DNA of 64,000 nt from Helicobacter_D ganmani (lineage in GTDB: Bacteria > Campylobacterota > Campylobacteria > Campylobacterales > Helicobacteraceae). Within the stretch, counting starts at the first letter, position 1. Every line of letters begins with the position of its first letter. The notes under the pieces were generated by a model that did not search any database, was not told the DNA's origin, and worked only from the letters and a program-made list of their open reading frames with translations. Below, piece by piece: positions 36,886 to 47,076 of this stretch. Position numbers and translations under genes: made by a program. The stretch lies in NCBI RefSeq assembly GCF_965138225.1, contig NZ_CBCSAX010000009.1; one strand, given 5' to 3'.

Positions 36886-38541
36886 TTATTTTACGAGCGG
36901 CACTATTTCTGGAATGATACCATTTAAGAAAAATGCAATAATAAATGTCCAAATTCCAATCAACAAAATAAAGCCAATAGAATATTTCAATGTGAATTTA
37001 AACAATTCAGATTCTTTGCCGACTAAACCTACTGCCGCGCAAGCAATGGCAATGGATTGAGGAGAAATCATTTTACCTACAACACCGCCTACGGAGTTTG
37101 CTGCCAAAAATAATGCCTCTCCTACACCTAATTCTCCGGCTGTTACTTGTTGAAGAGGACCAAAAAGAAGGTTTGCACTCGTATCACTTCCGGTTAGGAA
37201 AACGCCAATCCAACCAATCACAGGACTAAAGAAAGCAAAGGCATCGCCGGTTTGTGCAAACGCCAAACCAAGTGTTGCACTCATTGCCGAATTTTTAGCA
37301 ATAAAGGCAAAGGCAACCACAAGTCCAATTGTAATGCAAGGAATCGCCATTTCTTTCAAAGTATCCCAAAAGCATTCCCCCACATCACTTGCTTTGATTT
37401 TTAATGTCCAAATGGTTAAAAATGCTGCCAATAAAATTGCAGTCCCTGCTTGGAGTGCCACAAAATTAATAGGCAAACTTAAAGAAATTGCTTTGCCATT
37501 TTCATCTAAGATTCCACCTTGAATATTATTAAATGCAATCGTTACTTGCGTATAATCAAAAATTGCTCCTTTAGCAAATAATGCCTTAAACCAAGGTTGT
37601 GTCCAAATTACAATACAAATAATCAACAAAATAAAGGGCATCCAAGCTTTCACGACAACACCCAACTCCAATTGGGTATTATTTGAAAAATTTGTCTCAT
37701 TATCTAATCTAAAGATATTGCTAGGCTTCCAAACTTTCAAAAATAAAGTAGTGCAAGCTAAAGAAACAATAGCAGATACAATATCAGGCAACTCTGCACC
37801 TAGAAAGTTTGAACTCAAGAATTGCGTTCCAGTAAAAGAAACCGCTGCAACAAAAATTGCGGGGAAAGTCTCTTTTACTCCTTTGAATCCGTCCATCAAA
37901 AAAACGATAAAAAATGGCACAGTAAGACTTAACGGGACAAGCATTCGCCCAACCATAGCAGAAACAGCGTGTTGATCAACACCTACAAGATTGCACATTG
38001 CAATAATTGGAATCCCAACTGCACCAAATGCAACGGGAGCGGTATTTGCAATCAAACAAAGTCCTGCGGCATAAAGAGGCTTCAATCCAAGCCCAACTAA
38101 AAGCGCGGCAGTAATTGCAACAGGTCCCCCAAACCCAATCGCACCTTCAAGAAAAGAACCAAAGCAAAAACCAATCAAAATAACTTGGATTCTATGATCG
38201 GGCGTAATGCTCATCACGCTTTGTTTAATCACTTCAAAAGAACCAGATTTCACTGAAAGCTTATAGAGAAAAATGGCGGCGATAATAATCCACGCGATAG
38301 GCCACATTCCTTGCGCAAAACCTTGCACAAAGGACGCACCAATCAAAGAAAAAGGCATTCCATAGACAAAAAAAGCCACTGCACTTGCAACAATCACGGT
38401 AATAAATCCCGCTTGATAACCTTTAAGTTTAAAAGTTAGCAAACATAACAAAAAACATAAAATTGGAATAAAAGCCACCGCCGCACTTAAAAATATATTC
38501 CCTAGCGGATCAGTTATTTGTTGCCACATACATTCCTCCAA
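36886..38541 (-). CDS. lctP: L-lactate permease
   Basis: A 551-residue LctP-family proton symporter for lactate (and glycolate). More than a dozen hydrophobic helices are visible. Family motifs are FGSFLEGAIGFGGPVAITAALL near residue 130, ANTAPVAFGAVGIPI near residue 165 and VFLTGSDTSANLLFGPLQQV in the C-terminal third. As first gene of lctP-lutABC it supplies substrate to both the Lut complex and the D-lactate dehydrogenase on the other strand. Its promoter should lie in the 192-base gap before it, which has T-rich blocks. Confidence 0.95.
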   Translation of the reverse strand: MEECMWQQITDPLGNIFLSAAVAFIPILCFLLCLLTFKLKGYQAGFITVIVASAVAFFVYGMPFSLIGASFVQGFAQGMWPIAWIIIAAIFLYKLSVKSGSFEVIKQSVMSITPDHRIQVILIGFCFGSFLEGAIGFGGPVAITAALLVGLGLKPLYAAGLCLIANTAPVAFGAVGIPIIAMCNLVGVDQHAVSAMVGRMLVPLSLTVPFFIVFLMDGFKGVKETFPAIFVAAVSFTGTQFLSSNFLGAELPDIVSAIVSLACTTLFLKVWKPSNIFRLDNETNFSNNTQLELGVVVKAWMPFILLIICIVIWTQPWFKALFAKGAIFDYTQVTIAFNNIQGGILDENGKAISLSLPINFVALQAGTAILLAAFLTIWTLKIKASDVGECFWDTLKEMAIPCITIGLVVAFAFIAKNSAMSATLGLAFAQTGDAFAFFSPVIGWIGVFLTGSDTSANLLFGPLQQVTAGELGVGEALFLAANSVGGVVGKMISPQSIAIACAAVGLVGKESELFKFTLKYSIGFILLIGIWTFIIAFFLNGIIPEIVPLVK

Positions 38542-38733
38542 AAATTTAATTTAACTTGATTAGTTTATTCAAATTTTATTTTAAGAATAATTAAATAATT
38601 TATTTTGAAAGAATTAAGTTCTTAAATTTAAGCAAAAAAGTAACATTTTTCTTTAATTTTTATAAAGCAGGATTTATTAGAGTATTTTACTAAAATGAAT
38701 GCAGCAGAAGGAATCCTTAAAGATTCCTAAAGA

Positions 38734-40317
38734 TTACAAGATTGCATATTTGATAGAAATACATGCTTCTAAGCTCGCAAGCTCATTCAATACTTCTTGA
38801 GAAACAACATCATCTACCACAATCAAAGCCAATGCTTCTTTTTTGTAACGTCCCAAACGAAAATCGGCAATATTGATATTATGTTTTGCCAAAGTCGTGC
38901 CAACAAATCCAATAACACCGGGAGTATCATCATTTCTAAATAAAATCATCTTTCCCTTTGGTTCAATATCTAATGCAAAATTATTAATATTGACAATTTT
39001 TGGCGTAGATTCGTTAAAGACGGCTCCGCTGACACTAAATTCACCATTTTGAGTAAGTAAAGTCAGCTTAATTTGATTTTTATAGGCACTTTGCGATTCT
39101 TTTCCTTCTAGTTTCACTTCAATGCCTCTTTCTTTAGCAACATAAGGTGCATTGACATAATTGACTTTATCACCAATCGTTGCATTAAGGATTCCAACTA
39201 ATGCAAAGGTGGAAAGCGAAGCAAGATAATCTCTAATCTCTCCCTCCGCTTCTAAAGTAATGGAACGCACTTCATCTTTATTGATTTGAATCGCAAAAAA
39301 TGCCATTTTTTGCACAAGCTCTAAATAGGCTTTCATAAAGCTTGGTAATTCATTTTCTTTGATGGGCAAATTCAGTGCATTGGGGAAACTTGAACCGCGT
39401 GCAGCCTCAAGAGCAGCTTCCGCTGCTTGGATAGCAATTTTTTCTTGAGATTCTAAAGTATTTGCACCAATATGCGGCGTTACATAAATATTTTTTAAAT
39501 CTAATAATTTATTTGAATTCCCCGGTTCTTTGGCAAAAACATCAATCCCTGCAAACCTAATTTTGCCCGATTCTAATGCCTCATAAAGTGCTTCTTCGTT
39601 ATACAAACCTCCACGTGCGCAGTTAATCAAAATCACACCATCTTTCATTTTGGTAATTTGCTCTTTATTAATAATATTAATGGTTTCTTTGTTTTTTGGC
39701 GTATGAATCGTGATAATATCACAGCTTAGAATCTCATCAAAGTTTCTTGTGTATCCAATACCCAAATCTGTGGCTTTGGTTGGATTAATATAAGGGTCAT
39801 AAGCAATCACTTCCATTTCAAAAGCTTTCATACGTTTGCCTACCCTACTACCAATATTCCCAAAACCAATGATTCCGAGTTTTTTATCTTTCAATTCTGT
39901 TCCATACCAATCTTCTCGCTTCCATTTACGCTCCACTTTTAGTTGTGCATTGGCTTCAGGAAACCTACGAATCGTATTTAAAATATGAGCGCAAGTCAGC
40001 TCTACTGCAGCAATGGTATTTGCAGTTGGAACATTCATTACTACTACACCTTTTTTGCTAGAATTTTCAATATCTACATTATCTACCCCCACTCCTGCAC
40101 GCACAACCGCACGCAATTTTGTTGCAGATTCCAAAAAGTTCATATCCACATCTGTTGAACTCCTAGTAATTGCTACATCTGCTCTATACAACTCTTTTTT
40201 TAATTCCTCTTTAGGCAAACTCGCCAAATTCAACATTTCTACTTCTATGTCTTTTGACAACAAATCCAAACCACTTTGATGAATATGATCACACACAACA
40301 ATCGTATATTTTGCCAT
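38734..40317 (-). CDS. serA: D-3-phosphoglycerate dehydrogenase
   Basis: First enzyme of serine synthesis, oxidising 3-phosphoglycerate with NAD. The 527-residue long form has the Rossmann motif GIIGFGNIGSRVGKRM near residue 147, catalytic Arg in NCARGGLYNEEAL, Glu in DVFAKEPG and His in VTPHIGANTLES. It ends with an intervening domain and a C-terminal ACT domain (FVGTTLAKHNINIADFRLGR) that senses serine. It is the last gene of the pheS-to-serA run. Confidence 0.96.
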   Translation of the reverse strand: MAKYTIVVCDHIHQSGLDLLSKDIEVEMLNLASLPKEELKKELYRADVAITRSSTDVDMNFLESATKLRAVVRAGVGVDNVDIENSSKKGVVVMNVPTANTIAAVELTCAHILNTIRRFPEANAQLKVERKWKREDWYGTELKDKKLGIIGFGNIGSRVGKRMKAFEMEVIAYDPYINPTKATDLGIGYTRNFDEILSCDIITIHTPKNKETINIINKEQITKMKDGVILINCARGGLYNEEALYEALESGKIRFAGIDVFAKEPGNSNKLLDLKNIYVTPHIGANTLESQEKIAIQAAEAALEAARGSSFPNALNLPIKENELPSFMKAYLELVQKMAFFAIQINKDEVRSITLEAEGEIRDYLASLSTFALVGILNATIGDKVNYVNAPYVAKERGIEVKLEGKESQSAYKNQIKLTLLTQNGEFSVSGAVFNESTPKIVNINNFALDIEPKGKMILFRNDDTPGVIGFVGTTLAKHNINIADFRLGRYKKEALALIVVDDVVSQEVLNELASLEACISIKYAIL

Positions 40318-40331
40318 TAAAACTCTCCATT

Positions 40332-40817
40332 TTAAGATTTAGATAAAGTATAATTAATTTCGTAATGTCTTAGTTTTTCCAAAACACTACGGAGATAATT
40401 TTCATCTTCTGTTGCAACCACAAGAGAAATACTCTCACCAATTTTATAATAAGAATATTCTATATTGTATGCTCCTAAGACTTGATTGATACAAAAAAAT
40501 TGATAATCGTTAATAACTCCCACAGAAACTCTAAAAATTTCTTTAGAACTTTGTTTAAGCTCATCTGCAAAAAGTAATTTAACCTGCAACTCTGAAGCTG
40601 GATAAATAAACTCACGTTCATCTTGACCCGATAATCTATCAAGCCAATCTGGCATTTCAAGTGGTTTCGTCTTATTATCATCAAATTGCGCAAGCTCATA
40701 AGGATTAACTTTTGGCAAAGAATAGACATTCATTGCATCAATGTAATTACGAATCAAAACAAACAATAATATACAAGTTAAGAAAGAAAAAATTCCAATC
40801 AAAACTCTTACTTGCAT
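40332..40817 (-). CDS. Conserved small membrane-anchored protein of the rpsA-serA locus
   Basis: A 161-residue protein with one N-terminal transmembrane helix (VLIGIFSFLTCILLFVLI) and a soluble remainder. The ending ENYLRSVLEKLRHYEINYTL resembles neither an enzyme nor a named domain known to me. A protein of this size occupies the same place between rpsA and serA in H. pylori (HP0398 region, from memory), so it is conserved and probably expressed with its neighbours. Function unknown. Confidence 0.75.
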   Translation of the reverse strand: MQVRVLIGIFSFLTCILLFVLIRNYIDAMNVYSLPKVNPYELAQFDDNKTKPLEMPDWLDRLSGQDEREFIYPASELQVKLLFADELKQSSKEIFRVSVGVINDYQFFCINQVLGAYNIEYSYYKIGESISLVVATEDENYLRSVLEKLRHYEINYTLSKS

Positions 40818-40835
40818 ATTATTTCCATTCTAAGA

Positions 40836-42515
40836 CTATTGGATTTGGTCTTTTATAATATCCCCTAGTGTCATTTTATCGTTTGTGTTACTATTAAAAT
40901 TTTTAAGATTTGCTTTTTCTTTTTGTCTCTCTAATCTGCGCACAGAAACGCGGATTCTATTATTTTCTGCGTCAATCAAAGAAACTACACCATTGATTTT
41001 ATCGCCCACTTTGATTTCTTCTTTTTTAAGCGGGAACAAATCTTCATTGCGAATGAGTGCGTCCATTTCATCATCAATCTTAATAAAGACGCCAAAATCC
41101 TTAATATCTCTCACGGACCCTACTACCGCATCATCCATAGAATATTTTTTTGCAAACTCTTCTACTGGTGAGGCAATTAAGCCTTTGCGCGTTAAAGAAA
41201 TGCGTTCTTTTTCTCTATCAATTTTTGCGATTTTTACTTCAATGGTTTCGCCAACTCTCATTAAATCTTTGCATTTTTCATTTTTATTCCAATAAGCGTC
41301 CTCATTGTGCAATAAACCATCAATACTATCCAACTTAATAAATGCTCCAAAATCTGTTAAAGTTGCGACAACTCCTTTAAGGATTTCCCCCTCTTTATGC
41401 TTCTTAGCAAATTGCTCAAAAGGCTTGTCCAAAAGTTTTTTCAAAGAAACTCTTAAGCGTCTATCTTTTGTATCAATTTCAATCACTTCTACATCAATTT
41501 CTTGTCCTGCTTTTAAAAATTCTTCAGGATTTTGAATGTTTTTATTCCAAGAAATTTCAGAAATATGCAAGAATCCCTCAATATCATTGCCTAAATCCAC
41601 AAAAACACCATAAGGTTCAATATTGCTTACCGTTACTTTAATCGCATCGCCCACTTCTAATTCATTCTCAATCTCTTTCCAAGGGTCGTCTGTTGTTGCC
41701 TTGATAGATAAAGCTAAACGTCTTTTATCCTTGTCGTAGCTTAAAACTTTCACGGGAACAATATCTTCCTCTTTATAGAGTTTTGAAGGATTCACGGGAC
41801 CTTTGTAGCTAATTTCTGTATAATGCACCAAACCCTCTACGCCATCAATATCTACAAACATTCCAAAACTTGTAATCTTCTTAACTTTGCCCTGCAAAAT
41901 CCCATCTTGTTTCAAAAGATTATCAATTACATCTTTCTTAACAGTGTTTTCAATCTCAAACAAACGTTTGCGTGAAATTACAATACTATCTTCTTCGGGT
42001 TTTATATTAATAATACAAGCTTTAATCTTTTTGCCCTCAATCTTACTGCCCTCTTTAAAAGCAGCTGCAAATTTAGGCATAAAAAACTCAATCCCATTAT
42101 TTTCTACAACATATCCACCCTTATTTCTCTTGATTACAACACCTTCTACCACTTTATCCTTATAGTCTTCACCTAAGTCTTTAATGTATTGACGCATTTT
42201 TTCTCTGCGAATTGCTTTTTTATGGGAGACAATAGGCTGTTCATTGCGTTTGCCTACAATCACAATCGGCAAAAAATCTCCCTCTTTGAAGAGTAGCTCA
42301 CCCTTTGCATCTTTAATTTCGTCTATTGAAATGACTCCCTCTTTCTTCTCTCCGCAAACCGCAATAATCACTTGATTATCTTTGATTGCTACAATCTCAC
42401 CTTGTGAAACGCTTTCACTCTCTTTTTTTTCAAATTGTTCAAACATTGAAGCAAAATCTTCATTTTCGTCAATCACTATCTTTTCCAACTCGTGTGTGTT
42501 AATTCCAACAGCCAT
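40836..42515 (-). CDS. rpsA: 30S ribosomal protein S1
   Basis: A 559-residue protein with six S1 RNA-binding repeats, typified by GKVKKITSFGMFVDIDGVEGLVH, VSNIEPYGVFVDLGNDIEGFLH and VATLTDFGAFIKLDSIDGLLH. S1 anchors mRNA to the 30S subunit. It is preceded by a 65-base gap after ispH that could hold a separate promoter. Confidence 0.97.
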   Translation of the reverse strand: MAVGINTHELEKIVIDENEDFASMFEQFEKKESESVSQGEIVAIKDNQVIIAVCGEKKEGVISIDEIKDAKGELLFKEGDFLPIVIVGKRNEQPIVSHKKAIRREKMRQYIKDLGEDYKDKVVEGVVIKRNKGGYVVENNGIEFFMPKFAAAFKEGSKIEGKKIKACIINIKPEEDSIVISRKRLFEIENTVKKDVIDNLLKQDGILQGKVKKITSFGMFVDIDGVEGLVHYTEISYKGPVNPSKLYKEEDIVPVKVLSYDKDKRRLALSIKATTDDPWKEIENELEVGDAIKVTVSNIEPYGVFVDLGNDIEGFLHISEISWNKNIQNPEEFLKAGQEIDVEVIEIDTKDRRLRVSLKKLLDKPFEQFAKKHKEGEILKGVVATLTDFGAFIKLDSIDGLLHNEDAYWNKNEKCKDLMRVGETIEVKIAKIDREKERISLTRKGLIASPVEEFAKKYSMDDAVVGSVRDIKDFGVFIKIDDEMDALIRNEDLFPLKKEEIKVGDKINGVVSLIDAENNRIRVSVRRLERQKEKANLKNFNSNTNDKMTLGDIIKDQIQ

Positions 42516-42580
42516 CTGCGCCCTTTTTAAAAAATAAAATCTTTCAATTTTATTAAAATTTGCCTTTTAAAAGTATAAAA

Positions 42581-43405
42581 TTAATAATTTTCAATTGTTT
42601 TTACAACTTTATCAATAATCCAATTTGGTGTAGAAGCTCCCGCGCTCACACCACACAATTTTTTATCCTTAAACCATTGTGCATTTAATTCCGAAAAATC
42701 CTCAATCAAATAACAATCTTGGCAATGCTCTTTGGAAATATTATAAAGCTGCTTCGTGTTAGACGAATTTTTTCCCCCAACAATCACCATTACATCTACC
42801 TCTTTTGCGAGATTACGCGCAGAATCTTGATTGTCAAATGTTGCATTACAAATTGTATTAAACACTCTGCATTCCGAACAATTCCGAATCAAATAATTAG
42901 CGATTTCCAAAAATAATTCAATATTTTTTGTCGTTTGTGAAATAAGTGCTACTTTTTCCGTAAGTTTTAGTGCTTTTAACGCTTCTAAATTTTCCACCAC
43001 CAAAGGATTATTTTCACAATAACTCATTACGCCTTTTACTTCAGGGTGTTTTATATCACCAAAAATAACAATCTGATAACCCTGCGCACTCATTTTCTCG
43101 CAAATTGCTTGTGGTTTCGTTACAAAAGGGCAAGTCGCGTCCGTGATTTTGGAAGTTTTTTCTTTTAGTCTTTGCAAATCTTGCTTTGGGATTCCGTGTG
43201 TGCGGATAATCACTTCAGCATTTTGTGAAATTTCCTCAATATTTTCATTCACAACAACATTAAAATCTTCCTTAAGACGATTAATCTCCTTTGCATTGTG
43301 AATCAATGGACCAAGTGTAATACCATTTGGCTTACTTTCTGCAAGTTTAATTGCGCGCCGCACACCAAAGCAAAATCCGTAATTTTTAGCCAATTTGACA
43401 CGCAT
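42581..43405 (-). CDS. ispH: 4-hydroxy-3-methylbut-2-enyl diphosphate reductase
   Basis: Last step of the non-mevalonate isoprenoid pathway, making IPP and DMAPP with a 4Fe-4S cluster. The 274-residue protein has the three cluster cysteines in NYGFCFGVRRAI (Cys12), DATCPFVTK (about Cys93) and TICNATFDNQDSARNLA (about Cys190), plus GPLIHN and SAGASTPNWII. It starts directly before the aroA stop (no gap), so translation is coupled. Confidence 0.97.
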   Translation of the reverse strand: MRVKLAKNYGFCFGVRRAIKLAESKPNGITLGPLIHNAKEINRLKEDFNVVVNENIEEISQNAEVIIRTHGIPKQDLQRLKEKTSKITDATCPFVTKPQAICEKMSAQGYQIVIFGDIKHPEVKGVMSYCENNPLVVENLEALKALKLTEKVALISQTTKNIELFLEIANYLIRNCSECRVFNTICNATFDNQDSARNLAKEVDVMVIVGGKNSSNTKQLYNISKEHCQDCYLIEDFSELNAQWFKDKKLCGVSAGASTPNWIIDKVVKTIENY

Positions 43406-44707
43406 TTAATCTCTTTTAATCGTTGTGATAGATTCTAAAATCTCTAAGAAATTAGGAAAAGAAACATTAATATATTCTGCATTTTCAATCTCCATTCCGC
43501 AGACAAGTCCCGCGATTGCAAAGCTCATCGCGATTCTATGGTCTCCAAAGCTTTTCACACACGCCTTTTGCAATGTTCCACCAACAATTTCAAATCCATC
43601 TTCTAACTCTCTTGCATCAATCCCACAAGCCTTAAGATTCTCTACCACCGCTGAGATTCTATCTGTTTCTTTTACTCTTAATTCTTTCGCATTTCTTACA
43701 CGACTGACACCTTGTGCGCACGCCATCGCAATAGCGATTGCTGGAATCTCATCAATCAACCAAGCAATCTTTTGACTCAATTCCACCGCCTTTAATGCAC
43801 TCGGCGCAATCACTTCAATATCCCCAATGCTTTCATAGGTTTTGGAAGTTAAAGTATATTGAATCTCTACCCCCATTTGTTCCAAAATCTTAAAAGCTTC
43901 AATGCGCGTCTTATTTAACAAAACATTGCGTAAGATTCCGCGTGCTTTGGGAGTGATCGCAATCCCAAGTGCGAAAAAAAATGCACTTGAAGGGTCTGCT
44001 GGAATCTCTATTTCCAAGGGATTCAACTTGTGAGTTAATGGCTGAATCTTTATTTCTATCACTCCATTTTCTAAGCTGTTAGATTCTATGGACGCTCCCA
44101 TTCCTTGCAAAATTTTCTCGCTATGGTCGCGGCTAAGTTCTGGCTCGCGATAAACACAATCTCCTTGAGCAAAAAGCGCGCCTAAAATCATGGCGGATTT
44201 GACTTGCGCGCTTGGAATCTTACTTGTATAATCAAAGCTTTTTAATTTTTCATTACCCACCACAACCAAAGGAGCAAAATTTCCATTCTCCCTTCCAATA
44301 ATTTGAGCTCCTATACTCCGTAAAGGCTCGGTTACGCGCTTCATTGGACGCTTATTTAAATATTCATCTCCACTTAAAACAAAGATTCCTTTTTGTGCGC
44401 AAAGAAGCCCTAAATAAAGCCGAATCGCTGTGCCTGCATTGCCACAATACAGAATCGTATCTGGCTCCACAATCTTTGCAGGTGGAATCAAGCGGATTCC
44501 TCCTCGCTCTTTTTGAACTTTCAAGCCTAACTTTTTCGCAATTTCTAAAGTATCTAATGTGTCTTCGCCCTCCAAATAATTGCGCACAAAACTCGGCTTA
44601 TCACTCAAAAGCGCAAACATAGCACAACGATGTGAAATAGATTTATCCCCTGCAATTTTATCGGTTTGCAGCGTAAATTCTCTTGCTGGATAAACTTCTA
44701 ATTTCAT
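43406..44707 (-). CDS. aroA: 3-phosphoshikimate 1-carboxyvinyltransferase (EPSP synthase)
   Basis: Joins PEP to shikimate-3-phosphate. The 433-residue protein shows DKSISHRCAMFALLSDKPS near residue 21, YCGNAGTAIRLYLGLL near residue 88, LSGDEYLNKRPMKRV, the SAQVKSAMILGALFA stretch, and the late KETDRISAVVENLKACG and FGDHRIAMSFAIAG motifs. It overlaps pheT by four bases. Confidence 0.97.
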   Translation of the reverse strand: MKLEVYPAREFTLQTDKIAGDKSISHRCAMFALLSDKPSFVRNYLEGEDTLDTLEIAKKLGLKVQKERGGIRLIPPAKIVEPDTILYCGNAGTAIRLYLGLLCAQKGIFVLSGDEYLNKRPMKRVTEPLRSIGAQIIGRENGNFAPLVVVGNEKLKSFDYTSKIPSAQVKSAMILGALFAQGDCVYREPELSRDHSEKILQGMGASIESNSLENGVIEIKIQPLTHKLNPLEIEIPADPSSAFFFALGIAITPKARGILRNVLLNKTRIEAFKILEQMGVEIQYTLTSKTYESIGDIEVIAPSALKAVELSQKIAWLIDEIPAIAIAMACAQGVSRVRNAKELRVKETDRISAVVENLKACGIDARELEDGFEIVGGTLQKACVKSFGDHRIAMSFAIAGLVCGMEIENAEYINVSFPNFLEILESITTIKRD

Positions 44708-47076
44708 CGCAACTCCACATTGAATTCTGTCTTAAGCATTTCTAAGATTTGATAAATTGCTTCGGTAATGTCTTTTTCTTCTAAGGTTTTCATCTCTGAT
44801 TGCAATTCAAAACGAATCGTTAAACTCAATTTGTCTCCTAGCTTGTCATCTTGGTAAATATCCAAAGGATAAAATCCAACAAGATGAGGAATCTTAAGCT
44901 TATCAATCGCCATTCTTAGCTTAAAATATGGAATCTCTTTGTCCAATACCACACTTAAATCGCGTTGTGTTTTTTGGAATTTAGAATACATTTTGACTTG
45001 TGGCAAAGTATCTTTTAAGGATTCTAAAGAAATTTCGCACAAATAAGTAGAATCCAATCCTAAATCTAAGGCAACTTGAGGGTGCAAGGTCGCTAGAATT
45101 CCAATCTCCTTACCATTTTGCAGAATCCTTGCGCATTGTCCCGAATGGAATAAACCTATCTCACTCTTAAACGATTCCAAACTAAACTCTCCAATCACGC
45201 GTGCGATTCTATCACAAAACTCAAAATAATCGCCCTTAATGCCCTTTGCGTTTGGATAACGTTCTTCGCTTAAAAATCCGCTTTGTAAAAATGCCATTTT
45301 ATCGCTCTGATTGCGCCATTTATCATATACCACGCCCACTTCGCTTAAACTGATTGCTCCAAACCCATTGTTACGATTCTGTTCTGCTGCACGCAAAAGC
45401 CCTAGCAATAGAGTGCTACGCAATGTATTTAAATCCTGCGTGATAGGGTTTATTAACTCTAATTGATTTTCCAACACAGAAAAACCATAAGCTTGCAATT
45501 TTTCTTTATTTTCAAACACAAAATGCACCACTTCGTTAAACCCTACACTCACCGCCTTTTTAGAAAGATTGCGTCGGAAACGATAAAACCTCAAAGCGTC
45601 GTTTGTTTGCTCTTGTTGAATGAAACTTAGAGGCTGGCTTGGGATATTATCAATCCCATAGAAACGAATAATCTCCTCTGCAATATCTTGAAATCCTACA
45701 ACATCGTGACGAAAAACTGGTGGGGTTGCAACAATCAAATTCTCATTACTTGAAATTTCCACCTTAAACTCTAAGGCTCTTAAAATATTTACAACTTGTA
45801 ATTTATCTAATTCCACGCCAATGACACGCGACAACAATGGAATCTCTACCGTAATAGGCGTTTTAGATTGGACTTCCAAAACCTCTTGTGTATCATTATA
45901 AAGCACAGCGTCTCCATTCAATAATAAATTGGAAAGCACCGACAAACCAAGATTCAAATCCGTATTACTTCCGCGTGAAGAAAAAGTAAAAATCCTCTCA
46001 TCTACTTTTGGTTTGGATTCCATTGCTTTTTGCGCAATCACCTCTGGAGGAATATAACTTGCCTCTAAGATAATAAATTCTCGTCCCTCCTCATTTAGAT
46101 TAACTTTACGCGAAAGGTTTTCTGTATATCCATTAATCCCAATGACAGAAAGTTTTCTATCCTCTTGATAAATGCTTTCAAAACCTTGTTCGTCTTGCTT
46201 GAGATTCAACACTACTTTGCCGTTTTTACTCGTCAGTTGGCGCAAATCTTGCGGATAAGCATTCAAAAGCACACCGCTAAAAAGCATACTAAAGCGCAAA
46301 GCATTGCCTAACCAATCCTCTGTTAATACGTCATTATAAGCCAAGAACAAAACTGCTCCCAAAGGAAGTAAAAAAGGTTTTGCCTCAATCACTTTAAAAA
46401 GTAAAGAGGTTCTATGTTTATCGCTTGCAATCACTTGCAACACGCGTCCGATTCCGGGAACATTCTCTGATATTTTTGGCATAGGACACAAGGCTTTGCA
46501 CTCAAGTTTAAATGCTGCACTCAAGTCTCTAGCAATACCGAGCAAACTCATACAATCGCCACGATTAGGCGTGATAGAAATCTCATAAACTTCTTCATTG
46601 AAATAAGGATATTCTCTTAATTCCTTACCAATAATCAATTCTCCAATACTTGTGTCTAGCTCTACGATTCCGTCATTTACTTTTGGGAATCCAAGTTCTG
46701 TCGTAGAACATAACATACCGCAACTTTCTACCCCTCTAAGAATAGCTTTTTGAATCTTGACTTGTGGTAATTCTGCTCCCTCTAACGCGACTGCTACATA
46801 AATATCTGCTCTTGCATTGGGTGCGCCACAAACGATTTGACGCGTCTCATACGCCCCCTCTTCTCCTCCAATCGCAACTTGACAAACATTGAGTTTTGTC
46901 GCGTCTGGGTGTTTTTGACATTCAAGAATTTTACCAACAACAACCTTTTTTGGTGCAATATTTTTTTGAAACGATTCTACTTCTAACCCTATTTTGTTTA
47001 AGACTTTGCAAATCTCCTCGCCTGAAATTTCTTCTATTGGTAAAACTTGACTTAAAATACTGCGTGTAAAAATCAT
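44704..47076 (-). CDS. pheT: Phenylalanyl-tRNA synthetase beta subunit
   Basis: The 790-residue beta chain of the (alpha-beta)2 synthetase. The N-terminal tRNA-binding OB domain is visible (VVVGKILECQKHPDATKLNVCQV near residue 46), then B3/B4 editing domain (YEISITPNRGDCMSLLGIARDL), B5 DNA-binding-like domain and the C-terminal FDX-ACB anticodon-binding domain (SKFQKTQRDLSVVLDKEIPY). It overlaps pheS by four bases at its start and aroA by four at its end. Confidence 0.97.
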   Translation of the reverse strand: MIFTRSILSQVLPIEEISGEEICKVLNKIGLEVESFQKNIAPKKVVVGKILECQKHPDATKLNVCQVAIGGEEGAYETRQIVCGAPNARADIYVAVALEGAELPQVKIQKAILRGVESCGMLCSTTELGFPKVNDGIVELDTSIGELIIGKELREYPYFNEEVYEISITPNRGDCMSLLGIARDLSAAFKLECKALCPMPKISENVPGIGRVLQVIASDKHRTSLLFKVIEAKPFLLPLGAVLFLAYNDVLTEDWLGNALRFSMLFSGVLLNAYPQDLRQLTSKNGKVVLNLKQDEQGFESIYQEDRKLSVIGINGYTENLSRKVNLNEEGREFIILEASYIPPEVIAQKAMESKPKVDERIFTFSSRGSNTDLNLGLSVLSNLLLNGDAVLYNDTQEVLEVQSKTPITVEIPLLSRVIGVELDKLQVVNILRALEFKVEISSNENLIVATPPVFRHDVVGFQDIAEEIIRFYGIDNIPSQPLSFIQQEQTNDALRFYRFRRNLSKKAVSVGFNEVVHFVFENKEKLQAYGFSVLENQLELINPITQDLNTLRSTLLLGLLRAAEQNRNNGFGAISLSEVGVVYDKWRNQSDKMAFLQSGFLSEERYPNAKGIKGDYFEFCDRIARVIGEFSLESFKSEIGLFHSGQCARILQNGKEIGILATLHPQVALDLGLDSTYLCEISLESLKDTLPQVKMYSKFQKTQRDLSVVLDKEIPYFKLRMAIDKLKIPHLVGFYPLDIYQDDKLGDKLSLTIRFELQSEMKTLEEKDITEAIYQILEMLKTEFNVELR

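Noticed and set aside
38709..38730. serA terminator hairpin (AGGAATC / GATTCCT)
   Set aside because: The stem is short and not followed by a T-run in the serA direction; evidence too weak to list as a feature.
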